A DNA stretch of 64,000 nt from Riptortus pedestris (taxonomy: Eukaryota > Arthropoda > Insecta > Hemiptera > Alydidae): NCBI GenBank assembly GCA_019009955.1, contig CM032228.1, positions 258,450,001-258,514,000 of the forward strand, in the 5' to 3' direction. A program made the translations under genes and the position numbers. Numbering within the stretch: position 1 is the stretch's first letter; every line of letters starts with the position of its first letter. Below, one piece after another: positions 33,962 through 44,926 of the stretch. The notes under the pieces were generated by a model, which did not search any database, was not told the origin of the DNA, and saw only the letters and a list, made by a program, of their open reading frames with translations.

Positions 33962-35002
33962 ATAGGTAAGCCTGACATTCATTAATATCTCTGTTTCTAC
34001 TGGTCCTAGAATATTGATTCTGGTGACATTTTAAAGCACATCGAATACTCTATTGAACTACCTCATCAGCAATTTTTTAAGCAATTTTGCCAGATGGGAT
34101 ATAACAGTAGGATGAGTTTTAAATGTGCACATACAGATTATGTATCGCTTACTAAGTAGAGAATTGTGATTTGTAGACACATAATATCGACATATGTTTT
34201 ATAATTTTTTATTTTTTTAATAAATTGAAGTTCAAAAACGCAATACTAAAATTGTAAACAAAAATATATCTAGAATAAAAATTTTAAAAAAAATCTATGT
34301 ATTTAATTTAATAATGAGAATTTGTAAGCTGGAAGAATATCTAACATTTCTAAAATTTCAAATGTTTTTTATTTTTCAATTAGAAGTTCTTTTACTTTCG
34401 AAGATATTGTTTCTAAGCGATGGCTATCGTTGTTAAATGTTGGCCTTAAATGTGATACACAGTACGTAGTTGGGAAAGGTCCGCGGGAGGTATAATACGT
34501 CTTCCGCACCGAAAGTGTTAACACTAAAAGTAAAATATTTAATGAATAGGCAAGTTTAGGCAAGATCTGACGACATTGTAAATAAGACAATATACTCCTA
34601 AAAGGATGCCAAGTGGTATTTTGTCAAGCAAATACAAGCGATTTGCGAATTCAATTAAATAAAATTATTTTCAGCTCGATGTAAAAAAAAAAGAAATTAG
34701 AGGAATTTAAAAACATTTTGTGCCAGTTTTTGACTTGTTATAATACCCTTAATGTGTACTGGAAGCAACAATAATTTATAAAATGAAATAAGAGTTCACG
34801 ACGAATTTAATAAGCCAAGGCTTTTTTTAACATAGCAATTATAACCAGGCATTATGTAAAAACCATTGCAATAATATGGCTAAAAATCAATCTGCTCAAT
34901 TGAAAAGGGTTTATGTGGTACTAACAATACAATCAAAATCCCAAATTAAAACTTTTATTATTTCCCCCAATGTCCAACATTACTGAAGGATCGCTCCAGT
35001 GT
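33962..35002. other. AT-rich insertion inside ORF1 of element D
   Basis: About 1.04 kb of AT-rich DNA separates two ORF1 pieces that are adjacent in elements A and E. On the plus strand its edges read GATAG then GTAAGC on the left and CTCCAG then TGTGG on the right, which look like splice sites. No terminal repeats or target duplication were seen. A 73-residue minus frame at 34369-34590 is unrecognised. Confidence 0.6.
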
Positions 35003-35087
35003 GGGGCGGGGTACTCGCTCCTGCTCCACTCCCTTCTCCACTAAACTCCTCTCCTGTAAGATCTACTGAAATATTTTTAAAAGACAT
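35003..35087 (-). pseudogene. ORF1 N-terminus of element D
   Basis: ATG at 35087 reads MSFKNISVDLTGEEFSGEG and stops matching after the STPP that is also present in A and E. The continuation is on the far side of the insertion at 33962-35002. Confidence 0.75.
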
Positions 35088-35555
35088 AACTGAAATTACG
35101 CCCACTCCTGTGCAGGGCTTGGTGTCCCGGGCATGCCCAATGCCGAAGCATCCCGCGAGTTCCCCCTAGGGGGACAGCTATACCCACCTTGGGAGGAAAA
35201 TGCTCAACTCCCGTTGGGGTTCCCGGACTCTACCTTAACTGGAGTCTCCCACGCACCGATTCGTGGGCACCCTACACAGTGCTTGCCAAGCGGGGGAGAC
35301 TGCCACTCCAGCCGGTTAGGGGTCCACCGCTGTAAATGCGTCCCAGCCCATAAACGTCTCACCAAATCGTCATCCTGATCGTGTCCAAAGTACTCCGGGT
35401 CATTTTCCTCACAGCCACCTGGGGAAAAAAAATAAATAAAAAAACGCACATAATCAATCACACCGCTCGCTCTCACATTTAGACATCTGTCTCACACACA
35501 CATACACACTCTCAGTCACAACACTTTCAACACCCGTCTACACACCAGGAGAGGC
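35088..35555 (-). other. 5' leader of element D
   Basis: Shares ordered words with the leaders of elements E (32150-32600) and B (40930-41785): 'ggcatgcccaatgc', 'cccgcgagttcccc', 'cacgcaccga', 'aggagaggcatagccc'. The far part is a low-complexity CA-rich stretch. The frames inside it are not supported as genes. Confidence 0.7.
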
Positions 35556-36268
35556 ATAGCCCACTATCCAGCTCCCACACGAAGAACACATGTACCAGTT
35601 TACCTGGCCTGTATGTCCCCGTGCTTTGAACAGCACGACCACTATGTCTATGACCAGCAGATGGAGGCAAGCCCCCACTCCGGACACCACCCAGCCCGTA
35701 GTTCATATTGAGCGAGCCGCAAGCGACTCACCCCATTGCGGCCGAAATGAGCCCCGGCCCGGAACAGCAAAGCCGACTAAGGACCTACTGTTCCTACGGT
35801 TCCCCTACCCAAGGGCTACTCAGGGGGGGCTTCCTGCTGCCCTTGGGGAGGGTGGGCTCCGTACCCGTCAGGCAGGAACCTACCTCACGCTCACACTCAT
35901 TCTCTCATCCCTTTCTTTCCTCTCAATCACACTCCTTGCATACTCTCTAAATAAACCAAATCCACTCTCACTCAAATATCCACTAATTCCACACTCAACC
36001 ATCAGCTCCTTCAGACCCTCATGCAACCTTTCACGCTCACTTGCATACTTGGAACATTCAAACACCACATTTCTCACACTATCTTCCTCCTCCTCCTCAC
36101 AATCACACCATGCATTCTCAGTCAAACTAAAACCAAACAACTTACACTTAAAACAACCATGACCACTCAACACTTGCTCCATACAATAATCCACAATCAA
36201 CCAGTCCATTTTCACTCAATCAGACACACTCGGCAACCACTCATACGTCCATCTTCCTTTCGCACTGC
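35556..36268 (-). mobile_element. R1-clade element C: ORF2 tail and 3' UTR only
   Basis: A 5'-truncated copy. The ORF2 tail (36268-35880) carries the QVLSGHGCFKCKLFGF block, a cysteine pair at WCDCEEEEED and VFECSKYASERERL, then a stop. A GC-rich 3' UTR (35879-35556) follows, with 'gtaccagtttacctggcctg' also found at 36497 and in altered form at 44050. It joins element D's leader with no spacer. Confidence 0.8.
35880..36268 (-). pseudogene. ORF2 C-terminal region, element C
   Basis: The frame 36215-35880 (111 residues) has the post-RT/RNase H type tail: GHG-x-F block, zinc-binding Cys/His residues (CDCEE...VFECSKY), then a basic C-terminus (SVIERKERDERM). The RT is missing. It is close to the same region of element B (36738-37046) but lacks B's continuation upstream. 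Confidence 0.75.
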
Positions 36269-36737
36269 TATCCCACGGACTTGACAGTGTGTTTTCCAGA
36301 GAGGAGTAGAAACAATACGGGGGCTCCTAGCCGTGAAGCCTTACTCCCCCGCATCTTAACTACATCCTATTTGGCGTCACAGATTGGAGTAGCCCACGCA
36401 TGCCAGCGTACATACGCTTTGGCTCGTATGTCGTCAGCATGCGAGAGCTACTCCAGGTGGGGGACGAGCCCACTACCCAGCTCCCACACGAAGAACACAT
36501 GTACCAGTTTACCTGGCCTGTATGTCTTCGTGCTTTGAACAGCACGACCACTACGTCTATGACCGGCAGCTGGAGGCAAGCCTCCACTCCGGACACCACC
36601 CAGCCCGTAGTTCATATTGAGCGAGCCGCAAGCGACTCACCCTATTGAGGCCGGAATGATCCCCGGCCCGGAACAGCAAAGCCGACTAAGGCCCTACTGT
36701 TCCTACTGTTCCCCTAGGGGGGTCCGTACCCGTGGGG
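36269..36737 (-). other. 3' UTR of element B
   Basis: A GC-rich region with 'gtaccagtttacctggcctg', 'gcatgccagcgtacatacgc' (a partial palindrome) and an end block (36269-36385) repeated at 29132-29243 and, diverged, at 43855-43940. Shared 3' UTRs suggest that recognition by the element's own RT has been conserved. Confidence 0.65.
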
Positions 36738-37633
36738 CTACCTCAGCTCCACCATTCTCTCATCCCTTTCTTTCCTCTCAATCACACTCCTTGCATACTC
36801 TCTAAATAAACCAAATCCACTCTCACTCAAATATCCACTCATTCCACATTCAACACTCAATACCTTCAGACCCTCATTCAACCTTTCACGCTCACTTGCA
36901 TACTTGGAACATTCTAACACCACATGCCTCACACTATCCTCCTCCTCCTCACACCATGCATTCTCAGTCAAACCAAACCCAAACAACTTACACTTAAAAC
37001 ATCCATGCCCACTCAACACTTGCGCCATACAATAATCAACAATCAACCAATCCTTCTTGCACCCTTCCTTCTCACACCCTCAATCACTCTTCCCTTCCAC
37101 TCCACACTTCCATTCACTCTCAACATGTAACCACTCCAACGACGTTCGACCTCCAGCTCCAAGGGCCATACGCCGGCCAGCACCTCCAAGGCGTCCTGTG
37201 ATATCGTCCTGTAGGCCTCACCCAGCACCCCTTCATCCTCCCCCCCCCACACACGCCTCACATGCTCTACCAGACCCATTCTCTCTTGCCACCACACACC
37301 CAGATAACGCACACCAGTAACATACTTCAACACTCTCTCACCCATTCGCACTCTCGGACCCCTATTCACATTCAAACTCCCTTTCAACAACATACACACC
37401 GTTTTCTCCTCTGACAATCTCATCTTCCTCTCACTCATCCATTCACACACCATTCTCAACACACCCATCATACCCGGCCACCACACTCTATCAAACGCAC
37501 CCACAACATCCAGAAACACACCTAACACATACTTACTCTCACTCCTCTCAACCTCACGCCTCACATTCCACATTGCATCCTCCGTACACTTCCCACTCAT
37601 AAATCCATACTGTCTCTCATGCACACTCTTCAC
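36738..37633 (-). pseudogene. Reverse transcriptase (partial) and ORF2 tail, element B
   Basis: The frame 37633-37043 holds RQYGFMSGKCTEDAMWNV (the 'Q-x-GF-x-x-x-x-S-T-x-D-A' block) and motif A, VFLDVVGAFDRVWWPG. It then jumps from GVL directly to MVCEWMSERKMRLSEEKT, so the palm segment with motif B and the YADD motif is gone. Later GVLGEAYRTISQDALEVLAG marks a second internal deletion before the block that follows the thumb. The tail frame (37046-36738) has QVLSGHGCFKCKLFGF and a Cys-rich end. This protein could not polymerise DNA. Confidence 0.85.
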
Positions 37634-37836
37634 TCACACCACCCCTCTTTCAACATCTCAACACTTATACCCCCATACCCTCCTTCACATTTCCACTCTC
37701 TTCCCAAACACACACACCTTCACTCTCACCAATCATTCCCATCACTTTCTCAGCTTCCCCGAAGACAGCTTATAGGCCAGGTTCCAAGGACCCTTCTGCT
37801 CTCCCCCTCACAACCCTTCCCAACCTCTACACTCTT

Positions 37837-38732
37837 TCACTCTCCCATTCGCTCTCTCATCACATCACTCTTCATTCGCTCCAACTCATCCGACCACCAA
37901 CACACAGCTCTCGGCCTCTTCACACCTCTCTTCATGCTACCTTTCGCACACCTTACAATCCATTCTTCCACACACCTAACATACCTCACTACATCCTTCC
38001 TGCACGATACTCTAAAAGCAGAAACGTCATTCACACTCTCACTCAACAACATTCGGAACTTATCCCATTCAGCCGACCTCAAACAGAACCTTGCACACTC
38101 GCCTTTCATTCTTCTACCCAATCTCTCAGCTCTCAACACACTAAACACTAACACACCATGCTGGCTGCTGCACCATTCACTCTCAACTCTCCATTCACTC
38201 ACCCTCTCACTCATACTCGCACTCACAACTGTCACATCTATCCAACTCACACCACCATCACCCACAATCTACCACACTCATTCACAATCTTCCATCCAAG
38301 CCCATTCACACAAACTTCCAACTCCACACCTCTATCATCCGTAACCTCACCACCCCACAACACATTCTTCGCATTCGCATCCATGCACACTATAACATCC
38401 TTACCTCTCAACACTCTCTCAATCATACACAATCTCTCAAGGTACCCATCTATACTGTGCGACGCCTGAAAGTACATGGACACCAAGTAAAAGGCCCCAA
38501 CCCCAGTTATCAGCTGAACCACAACAAAATGGCTGTCGCTCAGCTGGCTGAGCCTGAGAACCCCCACATTCGGGTCCAGCACCACAACCGCCGCCCACAC
38601 TCGCTCATCACTGCAATCACACTCACACCACTCACACACGCTTCCTATTTCGCACCTCACTCGCAACACACTTTCGCTCTTTCCATTATTCACCTGGCAG
38701 ATCCTTACCTCGGCTGTACTGGGCCTACTCAT
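37837..38732 (-). pseudogene. APE-type endonuclease and linker, element B
   Basis: The frame 38732-38247 carries RICQVNNGKS (entry motif with Gln and Asn), GVLRLSQLSDSHFVVVQL, LVSMYFQASHSIDGYLERL, VIVCMDANAKNVLWGG (the conserved D-x-N-A) and DDRGVELEVCVNGLG. It matches the apurinic-endonuclease-like domain of R1-type ORF2 proteins, which nicks the target for reverse transcription. It continues in another frame (38265-37837) into a linker ending KRPRAVCWWSDELERMK. A frameshift at about 38250 and the loss of the terminal His-containing motif region mark decay. Confidence 0.85.
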
Positions 38733-38764
38733 AACTAGTGTTCCTCACCAGCTGTCTCTTCTCC

Positions 38765-40917
38765 ATCTCTAACACTGGGCACTTGGCCCAGCCGGCGGGA
38801 TGACTCCTGTCCCTGAAGCCTGCTCTCCAGCAGTTAGCGCATCTCACCTTCTCCCGACTGCTTCCAACTGGGCACCTCATCTGATGGTGACCTTCTTCAC
38901 CGCACCAGCCGCATGTTATCGGCGACCTACATGTCCTTGCGCCATGGCCATATCTAAGACAGGTGTTACACCGCTTAACGGTGAAATCCTCAACACGGGT
39001 AAACTAGCGGCATGAGTGTAGGGCCCCACATTACAGGCCGGGACCTGCTCTCATAAACCCTCAAAGGAACCACACGGCCCAATCATTCGCACAACCCGCG
39101 TACACACACGCTGAGGACCGCCACTCACAAACTCAGGAATGAACTCCGCCTTACACTCATCCTCAGTCATTCCCTCGAACACCCACGCATTCCTCTTTCG
39201 CACACAACTCCACAAATCCTCCTTCACAATCATTCTATCCACATCATACATTCTCACTCTCGGCCATCTCCACCCTTTCTCACCATCAACAACCACACCC
39301 AGACCTTTCAAACTCTCATTCACTCGCAATTTCTCTATATCATACTTATCGTGACACCTTCAACCACATAATTCCCATACACACACAACCCACGCCCTCA
39401 CCAACCCTCTCACACGACACCTCTCCCTCCTTCGGATCCTCAAACACTTTGACGATTGTCGTCCTCTACGAACCTTAGCTTTCAGCTCCCTTTAGGCAGC
39501 TCCAGTATGACCCTTTGGACCCCTCTTATTCCTGGCTTATACCTTCGCCCAGCTCTTCTCCCTCAGCTACTGTATTTCAGACATCCATCCTTTTCAGAAC
39601 CCAGATTCTCGCGCGCAAACTCTTCACCTACACTCACCACTCTGTCACCCACACTCTCACTCACCCTCAATCCCACTCTATCACACATCGTCTCATTTAC
39701 GCACTCATTCACTCTCTCACCAACCTTCTCACTCACAACTCTACTCACTCTCTCACTCACACGCTCACACACGTTCTCTCAGGACTTCTCCAGCACTTAA
39801 TATCCATTCTCATCCTCACCTCTTTCACAACGTTTCTCTCCAACGGATCAAACTTCCTACCAACCACTTGCACTTACTTATACACCCTATTCATATTCTC
39901 CCTAATCTCATCACTATCTTTCAATCCCCACTCTATCACACTCGTCTCATTAACGCACTCATTCACACTCTCACCAACCGTCTCACTCACAACTCTACTC
40001 ACTCTCTCACTAACACGCTCACAAACTTTCTCACTCAGACTCTCAGGACTTAATTCTTCCATTTCCTCATCCTCACCCTCTTTCACAACGTTCCTCTCAC
40101 AACGGCCTCAACTTTCCTACCAACACTTGCACTTCCTTATACACCCTATTCATATTCTCCCAAATTCTCATCTCATATATTTCACACCCTCGTTCCCACA
40201 TTTTTCACCCATTTTTCCACGGCGATCCAACCTCTACTCTCCACTTTTCCCCAGGTCACTCCCTGAAACTCCTGCCTGACCCTCTCTACCTCCTTACCTC
40301 GTTTCTCGTAATGGCTCTCGTCAATCGTCTTGAGCGTTTGTGTCCACTCTACACTCTGGATTTTGGTCCAGCACCGTACTGACTCTTGGCGAACCACCTC
40401 TCGGTGACGAGCGCCTCACAAAGCTCCTCCAGCTGCCGGATCACCTGATTGGCTAAGCTCCTTGGGGGACCCCATTCAACCTCGACCAAGTTTCTTCAGG
40501 TGTAAGTTCTTCTGACTGCACCCTGCCGGATGGCCGACAGCTAGTGCCACTGCCGTTACTCCTTTCGGAGCCTTTGGCAAAGGCAGCCGGCCGGACATCC
40601 GGCTGAGGCAGTCCCTTCCACCGCTGACATCCATTACCGGGTACAAGCCGAGTTCCTTATGGTCCTCCCACAGCAAATCCATGAAATCCGCACTCCATCT
40701 CCCCTAACATTCCCTACCTAACTCCTTACTCACACTCCTCTGGCGTGATCCAGATGGACTTTGTTTCTCCTCCTCTTTGGCCTGGTCTCGGACCTCTGCT
40801 TCTACTGGGTGGGGTGTACTCACGCCTCACACCACTACCCACCGCCTCTCCGTGTGAACTCTCACAGGTCAAGTCCACTGTAATGTTTTAATATTTAAAT
40901 AAATTACTATTACTCAT
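38765..40917 (-). pseudogene. ORF1 (Gag-like) of element B, heavily disrupted
   Basis: The start codon at 40917 corresponds to the ORF1 starts of A, D and E. Recognisable pieces: coiled-coil segments VSRVVSEKVGERVNECVNET (39772-39563) and a near-duplicate at 40086-39874, NESLKGLGVVVDGEKGWRWP (39329-39051), and zinc knuckles on the minus strand of 38780-38960 (CGWC-type followed by CANCWRAG-type). The coiled-coil region appears twice, so a local tandem duplication of about 300 bp is likely. Reading frames change every few dozen codons. Confidence 0.7.
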
Positions 40918-41785
40918 AATTAGCGATTAAACCCACGTACTGCGGAGGGGCTACCTGTCCCGGGCATGCCCAATTGCTGACGCATCTCGCGAGTTTTTCC
41001 CCCCCCCGCGGGGGGACAGATTTTATTCCTACCCTCCATGGGGGACGGGAAATAATAAAAAAAAAATCTCAAACCTTCGTTGAGGGTTCCCAGGATCTAC
41101 TTAATTTCGGAACCTTCCCACGCACCCGACCGCGTGGGCAACCTCTCCGCAGCGCCTGCCAGGCAGGGAGAACAACCACCCCAAGCCGGTGTATAGAGGT
41201 TTTCCCCCCCCCCCCCCCCCCCCCAACCACCTCTGTAAGTGCGGTCCCAGCCCTGATCATCAACACATATCCGAATCCAAGTGTAAAAACCAAGTCCAAT
41301 CTTCATCATTAATTCCCTAAGTCCAAAAAGTTTGGCACACGCCGTTTACCCTGGACTTAAAATAATAAAATAAAAAATTTTCTAAGTCCGGAAAAAAAAA
41401 AAAAACATAAAAAAAAAAAACAAATTAAAAAAAAAAAACCTAAACACAACACAACTACACAGTCATACGCATTGAGCATATTATTTCTCCTTCAAACCCT
41501 CTCTCATTTCACCCCTTCAGGACCCTCCTCATTTCACCTTCAAATCCCTCTCCCTCATTTCACCTTCAAATCCAAATCCTCTCATATCCCTTGGACAAAC
41601 CTCTCTCATTTCACCTTCAAACCCTGACTAACTTATCACACCCACTCAGGACTCTCACCTCAGCCATTCGTTCCCACTCACTCACATTTACCATTACTCT
41701 CACAATTACAATTACCTCTCTCCAGCTCTCACAACAACACTCAAACCACTCTCCTTTTCTCTCCCAACTTCACACACAGGAGTGG

Positions 41786-42066
41786 CATAGCCCAGCCTGA
41801 CGACCTCTTCCGGTAGTCACACTGCAAGCAGTGTTTTGTCCAGCCCGCACGTGGGTTTTTAGGCCCGGACGTGGAAGTAGGCCGTAAGACAGGGGGGTCG
41901 CCCCCTCCGATCAGACCTGGGACACTATGTTCCCGCCGGTTCGGAGTTGGACCCCCTGCCCTTTGCGGGCCCCCACGGACTTGACAGCATAAAAGGTCCT
42001 ACCGGGCATGAGAGCAGAAAGAGCCGCATTGATGCCCCTCACCGAGCCTTCAGCATGAAGCTTGGG
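41786..42066 (-). pseudogene. Fragment of a second ORF1 type
   Basis: The minus strand reads GSVRGINAALSALMPGRT then FYAVKSVGARKGQG, matching GSVRGLSAALSVLVPGKT then IDAVKCARG in the frame at 44926-44642. It is therefore a diverged second copy of that unidentified gag-like protein. It ends at the leader of element B. Confidence 0.5.
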
Positions 42067-43715
42067 CTCGGCCGTTGCCATCACAAACCACTTCCTTCCG
42101 CTGATCCTCCAACGCCCCCCCTACCCCGGGGAAAATCCTTCGATCCCCGCAATGGTTGTTCACATCCACAAGGATGCGCCCAAATGCTTTTTTCCTGTTG
42201 GAGACTCAGGTTCCCGATGAGAGATCCCAAAGGAACCGAATCACAATACGGAAAACAAGGAAAACTCCCGCAGCGTCCCCGCCCAACCCCATGATAATCC
42301 GTACGCTCCACCGAAAGCGGGAATACCTGCTGGTTTAGAACCGGCCAAAAAACTCTCGGGAACAAAAGATCCCTACCCCCCAACAACTACCCTTAACCCC
42401 CTGTCCCCCCTTTCCCCAAATATAAACCCAAATAAAAACGAAAGTGGCCAACGCCCCTGCATAAAATAGAAAAATATAAAGAAATAGAAAAAAAACCCAG
42501 CGAAAGAATAATCCAATAGCCCCCCTAAACAAAACTTGTCTTAAACAACCCTCCTCCAAGTATCTCCTAATTATTCCTCGAATCCCCCGGGGAACCGCCC
42601 CCGGCGGGTAATATTTCACCTGGGCAAAAAGCCCCTCCTAACCCCCCTAACGCCAGAGTGCTCCGGCGCCCGGCACCACGGCGCCGGGGGCAGACCGCCC
42701 CCATCTCCGGCAAGGCAACATCTCCCCCAACGGGGGGGGGACGGCTCATCGCTTGGAGAAGGGTGGGAACCAAAAAAAAAACCCCAGAATCCAGGTTTAA
42801 GCCCCCCTGGCACCCCCTTTGGCCCGGCCAAAAAACAGTGTGGTAGACCAGAAGAAGGAGTGGAAACAGAAACGGGGGGGCTTCCCGTAGCCGCGAAGTC
42901 CCCTTAAATCCGCCGGCCAAAAAAAAGCCCCTATCACACTTTCCTTATTTGGGAACACAGAATAGGAAATAAGGCCCCACGCATGGCCAGCGTAACCATA
43001 CGGCCTCTGCTTTCCATATGTTCCACCAAGCATGCGAAACGCTATCCCAGGTTGGGGGGCGAAACGAAGCCCCACACTACCTAGCTCACAAACCAGACAC
43101 GGCATGGTACCCCAGTTTTTTTTTTTTTTTGCCATGGCCCGTCGCCTCCCGTGCCAAATCGAAACCTACACCGGACCACTACCATCCTAATGAAACCGGC
43201 CAGATGAGAGGGCCAAGCCTCGCCACTCCTGACAACCAACCCAGCCCCCGTAGTTTCATATTGGGAAGTAAGCCGCCAAGTGACGAACTTTTACCCCCAT
43301 TAAGGCCGGCAAATGATCCCCCGGCCCGGAACAGCAAAAGCCGACTTCCACTCCCCTGAAGAAACCCCACTTATACGGCGGTTTCCAACAAAAAATCGGC
43401 CCCAATCGGACCATCTGCTTTTTGCCTCCACCGGAACCGGAGCTGGAACGTCCCCCTCGTCCCCACCACCTCCTAAGTGAAAAAAAGCCAGTCACCGGAT
43501 GCACACCTCAGCCGGAACTGCCAGCAATCTGAGACTTCACTAACCCACAATAAAACTCACATAAACACAGAGCTATATAGATAGATGTTCACACCACCAA
43601 GACTAGGTGGACACTCAAAAACTAGGCAGACGCCCCCATTGGCCTAAACCCGTCGGCGAGGCAACGGGGGATGCTCCGCCAGGTGAGTCGAAACCCACTC
43701 GGCAAGGCCTCTCCC
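42067..43715 (-). repeat. Insertion-rich duplicate of the 43.7-44.5 kb segment
   Basis: From about 42660 the sequence follows 43720-44560 in order ('cggcaccacggcgccggggg' region, 'ggcccggcc', 'cgaagtcc', 'catgcgaaacgctatccc', 'ggcccggaacagcaaaagcc'). It carries many added single bases, mostly in homopolymers. 42067-42660 is similar in texture, with no gene recognisable. Frames here are unreliable. Most likely this is an unpolished stretch or a falsely duplicated contig part. Confidence 0.6.
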
Positions 43716-44496
43716 CCAACGCGCGGGGGCAGACGCCCCCATCGGCAGGCACATCTCCCCAACGGGGGGGGGGGCTAGAAGGGTGGGACAAAAAACCCAG
43801 ATCCAGTTAAGCCCCCTGCACCCTTTGGCCGGGCCAAACAGTGTGTAGACCAGAAAGGAGTGGAAACAGAACGGGGGCTCCTAGCCGCGAAGCCTTAATC
43901 CGCCGCACCTATCACACTTCCTATTTGGGAACACAGATAGGAATAGCCCACGCATGCCAGCGTACATACGCTCTGCTCATATGTCACCAGCATGCGAACG
44001 CTATCCCAGGTGGGGGACGAGCACACTACCTAGCTCCAACAGACGGCATGTACCAGTTTGCCTGGCCCGTCGCCTCCGTGCATCGAACACACGACCACTA
44101 CGTCTATGACCGGCAGATGGAGGCAAGCCTCCACTCCTGACACCACCCAGGCCGTAGTTCATATTGAGTAAGCCGCAAGAGACTTACCCCATTAAGGCCG
44201 GAATGATCCCCGGCCCGGAACAGCAAAGCCGACTTCTCCTGAGAACCCCCATATACGGGTCAACAAAAATCGGCCCAATCGGACATCTGCTCCTCCACCG
44301 GAACCGGAGCTGGAAGTCCTCGTCCACCACCTCTAAGTGAAGCCAGTCACCGGATGCACACCTCAGCCAACTGCCAGCAATCAGAGCCTTCAATAACCCA
44401 CAATAAAACTCACATAAACACAGAGCTATATAGATAGATGTTCACACCACCAAGACTAGGTGGACACTCAAAAACTAGGCAGACGCCCCCATTGGC
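43716..44496 (-). mobile_element. Element G: endonuclease fragment joined to an R1-type 3' UTR
   Basis: The frame 44393-44184 reads FVDPYMGVLRRS, comparable with LDPNVGVLRLS in the endonuclease of element B. It then passes straight into a 3' UTR-like block (43855-44230) with 'gtaccagtttgcctggcccg' and 'gcatgccagcgtacatacgc', close to the 3' UTR of B. RT and tail are deleted. The upstream part (44497-44926) holds a gag-like protein that differs from the ORF1 of elements A-E. Confidence 0.55.
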
Positions 44497-44926
44497 CTAA
44501 ACCCGTCGGCGAGGCAACGGGGGATGCTCCGCCAGGTGAGTCGAAACCCACTCGGCCAGCCTCTCCCCCAACGACCTGGCAATGCCCACAAGCACCTCAG
44601 TTGAGAGAGTGGTGTCCGACCCAAGGTCATTCACCAACTCCCTAACCCCCTCGGCGATGCAGGCATACCCATCGACACCAGCCAGCGACGACTCCACCAC
44701 AACCGGCTGCGACCATCCCCGAGAGTAAACCCCTGGCGCACTTAACAGCATCAATAGTCTTTCCAGGTACGAGAACGGAGAGGGCGGCACTAAGACCTCT
44801 GACAGAGCCAAAAGCCAACTCCTCCAGATTTGCCGTGTCACAATTGAGGGTGACCAAAATCCCTCCTATCCCGACGCTAGAGCTCCTGAGTCCTCTCATA
44901 CTAAAACCCTGGTAGCTCCCAGTCAT
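44497..44926 (-). pseudogene. Unidentified gag-like ORF1 fragment, element G
   Basis: Two overlapping frames (44926-44642 and 44841-44497). The first reads NLEELAFGSVRGLSAALSVL and VPGKTIDAVKCARGLLSGMV; the second ends VGIARSLGERLAEWVSTHLA. A one-step frameshift would join them at about 44680. The helical, Leu/Ala-rich character and position upstream of an endonuclease fragment suggest the ORF1 of a non-LTR element, but I do not recognise the family. The last 100 bp are repeated at 43607-43705. Confidence 0.45.

Larger units (their letters stand above)
32601..35555 (-). mobile_element. R1-clade element D: 5' leader and ORF1, interrupted
   Basis: Read from 35555 down: 5' leader (35088-35555), ORF1 start (ATG 35087), an AT-rich interruption (33962-35002), the rest of ORF1 to the first zinc knuckle (32605), then a direct join to the leader of element E at 'ggagaggcatagccc'. 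No ORF2 remains. The same leader word recurs at 35545 and 41770. Confidence 0.7.
36269..41785 (-). mobile_element. R1-clade element B: longest copy, internally deleted
   Basis: Read from 41785 down: CA-rich leader with repeated 'ctcatttcaccttcaaa', 5' UTR (40930-41350), ORF1 (40917 to about 38765), ORF2 with endonuclease, partial RT and tail (about 38750-36738), and 3' UTR with the end block 36269-36385. It is the only copy spanning the whole element, but two RT segments are missing and ORF1 is heavily disrupted. Short insertions and homopolymer expansions in 39.4-41.4 kb look like sequence error. Confidence 0.75.

Noticed and set aside
33398..33985. Hydrophobic plus-strand frames resembling membrane proteins
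   Set aside because: They lie antisense to the long ORF1 frame of element D, which has clear family features.
34369..34590. 73-residue minus-strand frame in the AT-rich insert
   Set aside because: No recognised motif and no supporting start context; possibly part of an unknown repeat, not enough to call.
28673..40279. Plus-strand Ser/Thr/Leu- and His/Pro-rich frames of 60-250 residues
   Set aside because: They are antisense shadows of the R1-type ORF1 coiled coil and ORF2; the minus-strand readings carry the recognisable domains.
42067..43504. Several 60-115 residue frames including a Gly/Phe-rich one
   Set aside because: They lie in the insertion-rich, probably unpolished stretch. The cleaner paralogue at 43.7-44.5 kb does not preserve the frames.
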